64,000 bases of DNA from an uncultured Propionivibrio sp. (GTDB lineage: Bacteria; Pseudomonadota; Gammaproteobacteria; Burkholderiales; Rhodocyclaceae). The stretch covers positions 310,001 to 374,000 of the forward strand of contig NZ_OY762656.1 in NCBI RefSeq assembly GCF_963666255.1, read 5' to 3'. Of the stretch, positions 63,967 to 64,000 are shown one piece after another (within the stretch, counting starts at the first letter, position 1; each line of letters begins with the position of its first letter). A program made the position numbers and the translations under genes. The notes under the pieces were generated by a model. The model had not been told where the DNA came from, made no database searches, and was given only the letters and a program-made list of their open reading frames with translations.

Positions 63967-64000
63967 GCTTGTTTGCGGAGGAAGGCCGGAATGTCATACC
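63960..64000 (-). CDS. ftsZ: Cell division protein FtsZ, last 12 codons
   Basis: The minus strand entering from the right edge reads YDIPAFLRKQAD and stop. This is the conserved C-terminal peptide of FtsZ that binds FtsA and ZipA. The position directly upstream of lpxC is the normal dcw-cluster arrangement. The rest of the gene is outside the window. Confidence 0.9.
   Translation of the reverse strand, partial: YDIPAFLRKQAD

Overview
The window is chromosomal DNA of a GC-rich Betaproteobacterium, most likely a member of the Rhodocyclales. This rests on remembered family and gene-order knowledge, not a search: a gap-pgk-pyk-fba-purC block, ftsZ-lpxC-M23 peptidase-secA-argJ in that order, a pyruvate dehydrogenase operon whose E3 carries its own lipoyl domain, YggX, DciA-like DUF721 and a sigma-54-type pilA promoter. 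Most of the window is housekeeping DNA. The accessory material is at the left end, around 16-18 kb, and in a few repeats. No rRNA, tRNA, CRISPR array or insertion sequence was seen.

Left end (1-9 kb, minus strand): an apparent type I secretion operon in the order ABC exporter, giant RTX protein, HlyC-like acyltransferase (cut by the window edge). The 2022-residue RTX protein is unusual. It starts with an orotate-phosphoribosyltransferase-like domain and a partial PQQ-type beta-propeller, followed by an acidic Gly/Glu linker, calcium-binding loops, eleven ~81-residue repeats and a standard RTX C-terminus. The HlyC-like protein has Arg where HlyC has its catalytic His. No HlyD or TolC gene is visible. 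This is the best candidate for an undescribed system.

9.5-21 kb: aceE-aceF-lpdA (pyruvate dehydrogenase) ends in a clear terminator. Then come dgkA, a broken LpxH-like phosphoesterase gene, an orphan second RTX protein without an obvious normal start, rpiA, an OlsB-type ornithine-lipid acyltransferase preceded by five 11-bp-spaced Pho-box half-sites, a cytochrome b561 and a 178-bp nested palindrome.

21-41 kb: yggX, argA, a polyphosphate:AMP phosphotransferase, rsmE and an SDR lead into a complete glycogen region. Degradation and branching genes (glgP-glgB-glgX-malQ) run rightward, and synthesis genes (pgi-pgm-glgC-glgA) run leftward. The two sets converge on a small gene for a Lys/Ala-rich DUF2934 protein. 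Together they interconvert fructose-6-P, glucose-1-P, ADP-glucose and glycogen. With Pap nearby, this suits an organism that cycles glycogen and polyphosphate.

41-54 kb: lower glycolysis (gap, pgk, an unrecognised 261-residue protein, pyk, fba), purC, prlC, a DUF4124-glutaredoxin protein, exonuclease III, an SDR, a cysteine-free Crp/Fnr regulator and SixA.

54-64 kb: pilA with a sigma-54 promoter and a downstream GT-C/TPR membrane protein (candidate pilin glycosyltransferase), apaG, argJ, secA, an M23 peptidase, a DUF721 protein, a small membrane protein, lpxC, a tandemly duplicated spacer and the last codons of ftsZ.
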